From Rhabditoides inermis (Eukaryota > Nematoda > Chromadorea > Rhabditida > Rhabditidae), in the NCBI GenBank assembly GCA_963966185.1, contig CAWZYM010000439.1, positions 97,024 through 161,023 on the forward strand: DNA of 64,000 nucleotides, read 5' to 3'. Each line of letters begins with the position of its first letter. Position 1 is the first letter of the stretch. Under the pieces are notes generated by a model, which worked only from the letters and a program-made list of their open reading frames with translations, made no database searches and was not told the DNA's origin. Shown here one piece after another: positions 62,101-64,000 of the stretch. The position numbers and the translations under genes were made by a program.

Positions 62101-64000
62101 GTGGATGTTGAAGCCGTTGTGACTTCGTCAGTTGTCGTCGTGATGGAAGGTGTGGATGTCGAAGCCGTTGTGACTTCGTCAGTTGTCGTGGTGATGGAAG
62201 GTGTGGATGTCGAAGCCGTTGTGACTTCGTCAGTTGTCGTGGTGATGGAAGGTGTGGATGTTGGAGCCGTTGTGACTTCGTCTGTTGTTGTGGTGATGGA
62301 AGGTGTGGATGTTGAAGCCGCCGTGACTTCGTCAGTTGTCGTGGTGATGGAAGGTGTGGATGTCGAAGCCGTTGTGACTTGGTCAGTTGTCGTGGTGATG
62401 GAAGGTGTGGATATCGAAGCCGTTGTGACTTCGTTAGTTGTCGTGGTAATGGAAGGTGTGGATGTCGAAGTCGTTGTGACTTTGTCAGTTGTCGTGGTTA
62501 TGGAAGGTGTGGATGTTGAAGCCGTTGTGACTTCGTCAGTTGTCGTGGTGATGGAAGGTGTGGATGTTGAAGCCGTTGTGACTTCGTCAGTTGTCGTGGT
62601 GATGGAAGGTGTGAATGTCGAAGCCGTTGTGACTTCGTCAGTTGTCGTGGTGATGGAAAGTGTGGATGTCGGAGCCGTTGTGACTTCGTCGGTTGTCGTG
62701 GTGATGGAATGTGGGGATGTCGAAGCCGTTGTGACTTTGTCAGTTGTCGTGGTGATGGAAGGTGTGGATGTCGAAGCCGTTGTGACTCCGTCAGTTGTCG
62801 TGGTGATGGAAGGTGTGGGTGTTGAAGCCGTTGTGACTCCGTCTGTTGTTGTGGTGATGGAAAGTGTGGATGTCGAACCCGTTGTGACTTCGTCAGTTGT
62901 CGTGGTTATGGAAGGTGTGGATGTTGAAGCCGTTGTGATTTCGTCAGTTGTCGTGGTGATGGAAGGTGTGGATGTTGAAGCCGTCGTGACTTCGTCAGTT
63001 GTCGTGGTGATGGAAGGTGTGGATATTGAAGCCGTCGTGACTTCGTCAGTTGTCGTGGTGATGGAAGGTGTGAATATAAAAGCCGTTGTGACTTCGTCAG
63101 TTGTCGTAGTGATGGAAGGTGTGGATATCGAAGCCGTTGTGACTTCGTCAGTTGTCGTGGTGATGGAAGGTGTGGATGTTGAAACCGTCGTGACTTCGTC
63201 AGTTGTCGTGGTGATGAAAGGTGTGGATGTTGAAGCCGTCGTGACTTCGTCAGTTGTCGTGGTGATGGAAAGTGTGGATGTTGATGTCGTTGTGACTTCG
63301 TCAGTTGTCGTGGTGATGGAAGGTGTGGATGTCGAAGCCGTTGTGATTTCGTCAGTTGTCGATGTGATGGAAGGTGTGGATGTTGAAGCCGTTGTGACTT
63401 CGTCAGTTGTTGTGGTGATGGAAGGTGTGGATGACGAAGCCGTTGTGACTTTGTCAGTTGTCGTAGTGATGGAAGGTGTGGATGTCGAAGCCGTTGTGAC
63501 CTCGTCAGTTGTCGTGGTGATGGAAGGTGTGGATGTCGAAGCCGTTGTGACTTCGTCAGTTGTCGTGGTGATGGAAGGTGTGGATGTCGAAGCCGTTGTG
63601 TTGTCGTCAGTTGTCGTAGTGATGAAAAGTGTGGATGTCGAAGCCGTTGTGACTTCGTCAGTTGTCGTAGTGATGGAAGGTGTGGATGTCGAAGCCGTTG
63701 TGACTTCGTCAGTTGTCGTGGTGATGGAAGGTGTGGATGTTGAAGCCGTTGTGACTTTGTCAGTTGTCGTGGTGATGGAAGGTGTGGATGTTGAAGCCGT
63801 TGTGACTTCGTCAGTTGTCGTGGTGATGGAAGGTGTGGATGTTGATGCCGTTGTGACTTTGTCAGTTGTCCTGGTGATGGAAGGTGTGGATGTCAAAGCC
63901 GTTGTGACTTCGTCAGTTGTCGTGGTGATGGAAGGTGTGGATGTCGAAGCCGTTGTGACTTCGTCAGTTGTCGTGGTAATGAAAAATGTGGATGTCGAAG
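50196..64000 (-). CDS. Giant mucin-like secreted protein with C-terminal ShKT domain (5' end outside window)
   Basis: The minus-strand frame is open from the right edge to TAA at 50196-50198, at least 4,600 codons, with no splice sites needed. From about 50460 to the edge it is about 265 tandem copies of a 51-bp unit coding 17 aa, STPSITTTTDEVTTAST. A non-repetitive Thr/Ser/Pro linker and a six-Cys ShKT domain follow (CVDNISGC...C...C.STCKLC). Thr/Ser density predicts dense O-glycosylation; ShKT-mucin fusions are common in nematode surface-coat and secreted proteins. A variable tripeptide in the unit (mostly DEV; also DKV, DEI, DGV, DQV, NKV, EEI, GES, DDN) interrupts the Thr runs with charge. 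No start codon or signal peptide is in the window. Confidence 0.9.
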   Translation of the reverse strand, partial: STSTFFITTTTDEVTTASTSTPSITTTTDEVTTALTSTPSITRTTDKVTTASTSTPSITTTTDEVTTASTSTPSITTTTDKVTTASTSTPSITTTTDEVTTASTSTPSITTTTDEVTTASTSTLFITTTTDDNTTASTSTPSITTTTDEVTTASTSTPSITTTTDEVTTASTSTPSITTTTDKVTTASSSTPSITTTTDEVTTASTSTPSITSTTDEITTASTSTPSITTTTDEVTTTSTSTLSITTTTDEVTTASTSTPFITTTTDEVTTVSTSTPSITTTTDEVTTASISTPSITTTTDEVTTAFIFTPSITTTTDEVTTASISTPSITTTTDEVTTASTSTPSITTTTDEITTASTSTPSITTTTDEVTTGSTSTLSITTTTDGVTTASTPTPSITTTTDGVTTASTSTPSITTTTDKVTTASTSPHSITTTTDEVTTAPTSTLSITTTTDEVTTASTFTPSITTTTDEVTTASTSTPSITTTTDEVTTASTSTPSITTTTDKVTTTSTSTPSITTTTNEVTTASISTPSITTTTDQVTTASTSTPSITTTTDEVTAASTSTPSITTTTDEVTTAPTSTPSITTTTDEVTTASTSTPSITTTTDEVTTASTSTPSITTTTDEVTTASTSTPSITTTTDKVTTASTSTPSITTTTNKVTTTSMSTPSITTTTEEVTTASTSTPFITTTTDEVTTASTSTPSITTTTDEVTTALTSTPSITRTTDKVTTASTSTPSITTTTDEVTTASTSTPSITTTTDKVTTASTSTPSITTTTDEVTTASTSTPSITTTTDEVTTAPTSTPSITTTTDDNTTASTSTPSITTTTDEVTTASTSTPSITTTTDEVTTASTSTPSITTTTDKVTTAPSSTPSITTTTDEVTTASTSTPSITSTTDEITTALTSTPFITTTTDEVTTASTSTLSITTTTDEVTTASTSTPSITTTTDEVTTASTSTPSITTTTDKVTTTSTSTPSITTTTDEVTTALTSTPSITTTTDEVTTASTSTPSITTTTDEVTTASTFTTSITTTTDKVTTASTSTPSITTTTDEVTTASTSTPSITTTTDEVTTAPTSTPSITTTTDDNTTASTSTPSITTTTDEVTTASTSTPSITTTTDEVTTASTSTPSITTTTDKVTTAPSSTPSITTTTDEVTTASTSTPSITTTTDEVTTALTSTPSITTTTDEVTTASTSTPSITTTTDEVTTASTFTTSITTTTDKVTTTSTSTPSITTTTGEVTTASTSTPSITTTTDEVTTASTSTPSITTTTDEVTTASTSTPSITTTTDEVTTASTSTPSITTTTDEVTTASSSTPSITTTTDEVTTALILTHSITTTTDEVTTASTSTPSITTTTDEVTTASTSTPSITTTTDKVTTASTSTPSITTTTGESTTASTSTPSITTTTEEITTASTSTPSITTTTDEITTASTSTPSITTTTNKVTTASISTPSIITTTDEVTTASTSTPSITTTTDKVTTASTFTPSITTTTDEFTTASTFTPSISTTTDEVTTASTSTPSITTTTDEVTTASTSTPSITTTTNKVTTASISTPSIITTTDEVTTASTSTPSITTTTDKVTTASTSTPSITTTTDKVTTTLTSTPSITTTTDEVTTASTSTPSITTTTNEVTTASTSTPSITTTTDKVTTASTSTPSITTTTDEVITASTSTPSLTTTTNEVTTASTSTPSITTTTDEVTTASSSTPSITTTTDEVTTALILTHSITTTTDEVTTASTSTPSITTTTDEVTTASTSTPSITTTTDKVTTASTSTPSITTTTGESTTASTSTPSITTTTEEITTASTSTPSITTTTDEITTASTSTPSITTTTNKVTTASISTPSITTTTNKVTTASISTPSITTTTDEVTTASTSTPSITTTTDKVTTTSTSTPSITTTTDKVTTASTSTPSITTTTDEVTTASTSTPSITTTTNQVTTASISTPSITTTTDEVTTASTFTPSITTTTDEVTTASTSTPSITTTTDEVTTASTSTLSITRTTDKVTTASTSTPSITTTTDEITTASTSTPSITTTTDKVTTASTSTPSITTTTDEVTTASTSTPSITATTDEVTTASTSTPSITTTTDDNTTASTSTPSITTTTDEVTTASTSTPSITTTTDEVTTASTSTPSITTTTDEVTTASSSTPSITTTTDGVTTASTSTPSITTTTDEITTASTSTPSITTTTDEVTTASTSTLSITKTTDEVTTASTSTPSITTTTDEVTTASISTPSITTTTDEVTTALIFTLSITTTTDEVTTASTSTPSITTTTDEVTTASTSTPSITTTTDEITTASTSTPSITTTTDEVTTALIFTPSITTTIDEVTTGSTSTPSITTTTDGVTTASTTTPSITTTTDEVTTASTSTHSITTTTDEVTTAPTSTPFIITTTDEVTTASTSTPSITTTTDEVTTASTSTPSITTTTDEVTTASTSTPSITTTTGESTTASTSTPSITTTTEEITTASTSTPSITTITDEITTASTFTPSITTTTDEVTTALIFTPSITTTTDEVTTGSTSTPSITTTTDGVTTASTTTPSITTTTDGVTTASTSTPSITTTTDEVTTASTSTHSITTTTDEVTTAPTSTPSIITTTDEVTTASTSTPSITTTTDEVTTALTSTPSITTTTDEVTTASTSTPSITTTTGESTTASTSTPSITTTTEEITTASTSTPSITTTTDEITTASTFTPSITTTTDEFTTASTFTPAITTTTDEVTTASTSTPFITTTTDEVTTASTSTPSITTTTNKVTTDSISTPSITTTTDEVTTASTSTPSITTTTDKVTTTSTSTPSITMTTDEVTTASTSTLSITTTTDEVTTASTSTPSITTTTDEVTTASTSTPSITTTTDEVTTASTSTPSITTTTDEVTTASTSTPSITTTTDEVTTASTSTPSITTTTDEVTTTSTFTPSITTTTDGVTTASITTPSITTTTDGVTTASTSTPFITTTTDEVTTASTSTPSITTTTNKVTTDSISTPSITTTTDGVTTASTTTPSITTTTDGVTTASTSTPSITTTTDEVTTASTSTHSITTTTDEVTTASTSTPSITTTTDEVTTASTSTPSITTTTDEVTTASTSTPSITTTTDEVTTASTSTPSITTTTDEVTTASTSTPSITTTTDEVTTASTSTPSITTTTDEVTTASTSTPSITTTTDEVTTTSTSTPSITTTTDEVTTTSTSTPSITTTTDGVTTASTTTPSITTTTDGVTTASTSTPSITTTTDEVTTASTSTHSITTTTDEVTTAPTSTPSIITTTDEVTTASTSTPSITTTTDEVTTASTSTPSITTTTDKVTTASTSTPSITTTTGESTTASTSTPSITTTTEEITTASTSTPSITTTTDEITTASTFTPSITTTTDEFTTSSTFTPSISTTTDEVTTASTSTPSITTTTDEVTTASTSTPSITTTTNKVTTASISTPSIITTTDEVTTASTSTPSITTTTDKVTTASTSTPSITTTTDKVTTTLTSTPSITTTTDEVTTASTSTPSITTTTNEVTTASTSTPSITTTTDKVTTASTSTPSITTTTDEVTTASTSTPSITTTTNEVTTASISTPSITTTTDEVTTASTSTPSITTTTEEITTAPTSTPSITTTTDEVTTAPTSTLSITTTTDEVTTASTSTRSITTTTDEVTTASTSTPSITTTTDEVTTASTSTPSITTTTDKVTTTSTSTPSITTTTNEVTTASISTPSITTTTDQVTTASTSTPSITTTTDEVTTASTSTPSITTTTDEVTTASTSTPSITTTTDEVTTASTSTPSITTTTDEVTTGSTSTPFITTTTDQVTTASTSTPSITTTTDEVTTASTSTPSITTTTDEVTTASTSTTSITTTTDEVTTASTSTPSITTTTDEVTTASTSTPSITTTTNQVTTASISTPSITTTTDEVTTASTFTPSITTTTDEVTTASTSTPSITTTTDEITTASTSTPSITTTTDKVTTASTSTPSITTTTDEVTTASTSTPSITATTDEVTTASTSTPFITTTTDDNTTASTSTPSITTTTDEITTASTSTPSITTTTDEVTTASTSTLSITTTTDEVTTASSSTPSITTTTDGVTTASTSTPSITTTTDEITTASTSTPSITTTTDEVTTASTSTLSITTTTDEVTTASTSTPSITTTTDEVTTASTSTPSITTTTDEVTTASISTPSITTTTDEVTTALIFTPSITTTIDEVTTGSTSTPSITTTTDGVTTASTSTPSITTTTDEVTTASTSTHSITTTTDEVTTAPTSTPSIITTTDEVTTASTSTPSITTTTDEITTASTFTPSITTTTDEVTTASTSTPSITTTTNKVTTASISTPSITTTTDEVTTASTSTPSITTTTDEVTTASTSTPSITTTTDEVTTASTSTPSITTTTDDNTTASTSTPSITTTTDEVTTASTSTPSITTTTDEVTTASTSTPSITTTTDEVTTASTSTPSITTTTDEVTTASTSTPSITTTTDEVTTASTSTPSITTTTDEVTTASISTPSITTTTDEVTTALIFTPSITTTTDEVTTASISTPLITTSSALFSTTDLYTILTTTPSTPSTPSTTTSTTSPPTTTRSTSTTRTTRRPCVDNISGCKFLVGQCSSSDANSQFVKEYCRSTCKLCH

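Noticed and set aside
63896..63896. Start of the mucin at 63896
   Set aside because: That position is an internal TTG codon of a repeat unit. The frame continues open to the window edge, so the real start is outside.

Overview
The window reads as nematode nuclear DNA. Supporting signs are a ShKT domain capping a giant Ser/Thr-rich secreted protein, a LIN-12/GLP-1-type Notch gene cut into 27 small exons, mostly short introns, a PAT-like tyrosine-recombinase retrotransposon and RTE and CR1/Jockey-type LINEs. The many roughly 100-nt exons fit diplogastrid-like gene architecture, but that genus-level idea is only a guess.

Layout. (1) 1-7290 and 19497-27040 are two copies of one segmental duplication. 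Each has two inverted arms (a gag-like ORF split by a 5'-truncated LINE) around a spacer of about 982 bp, followed by the last four exons of an unrecognised host gene. The spacer lies in opposite orientation in the two copies. (2) 7602-13433 is bounded by 25-bp inverted termini containing TTAA and holds a LINE that has itself been invaded by a second LINE fragment and by a tRNA-related insert. (3) 13570-17419 is an RTE-type LINE on the minus strand, split by a 0.9-kb insert that carries a tRNA-like unit and a foldback MITE. (4) 17728-18730 holds a small multi-exon gene of unknown family, with the final exon of an apparent paralogue just upstream. (5) 27285-32122 is a PAT-like DIRS element with split direct repeats, an intron-containing tyrosine recombinase and a disabled RT/RNase H. 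(6) 32123-39500 is low in genes. It has single-exon remnants resembling acyl-CoA synthetase and acid sphingomyelinase, and a golgin-like coiled-coil pseudogene that is duplicated head-to-head as a near-perfect 1.16-kb palindrome. (7) 39501-49046 is Notch on the plus strand: four EGF repeats, two LNRs, heterodimerisation region, transmembrane segment, RAM, ankyrin repeats and C-terminal tail. Every exon phase joins correctly. Its 2.7-kb intron 12 hosts a tRNA-headed foldback element, a Penelope-like fragment and a MITE, and intron 18 hosts a 48-bp minisatellite. (8) 50196-64000 is the 3' part of a mucin-like gene on the minus strand: about 265 in-frame copies of a 51-bp (17-aa) repeat ending in a ShKT domain, running off the right edge.

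The only loci that look functional are Notch, the mucin, the four-exon gene end in the duplication and possibly the small gene at 17.7-18.6 kb. The rest is a nested transposon landscape. Inverted repeats recur at every scale, including 302-330 bp MITEs, 0.8-kb tRNA-headed foldbacks, the 2.5-kb palindrome and the flanks of the inverted spacer.
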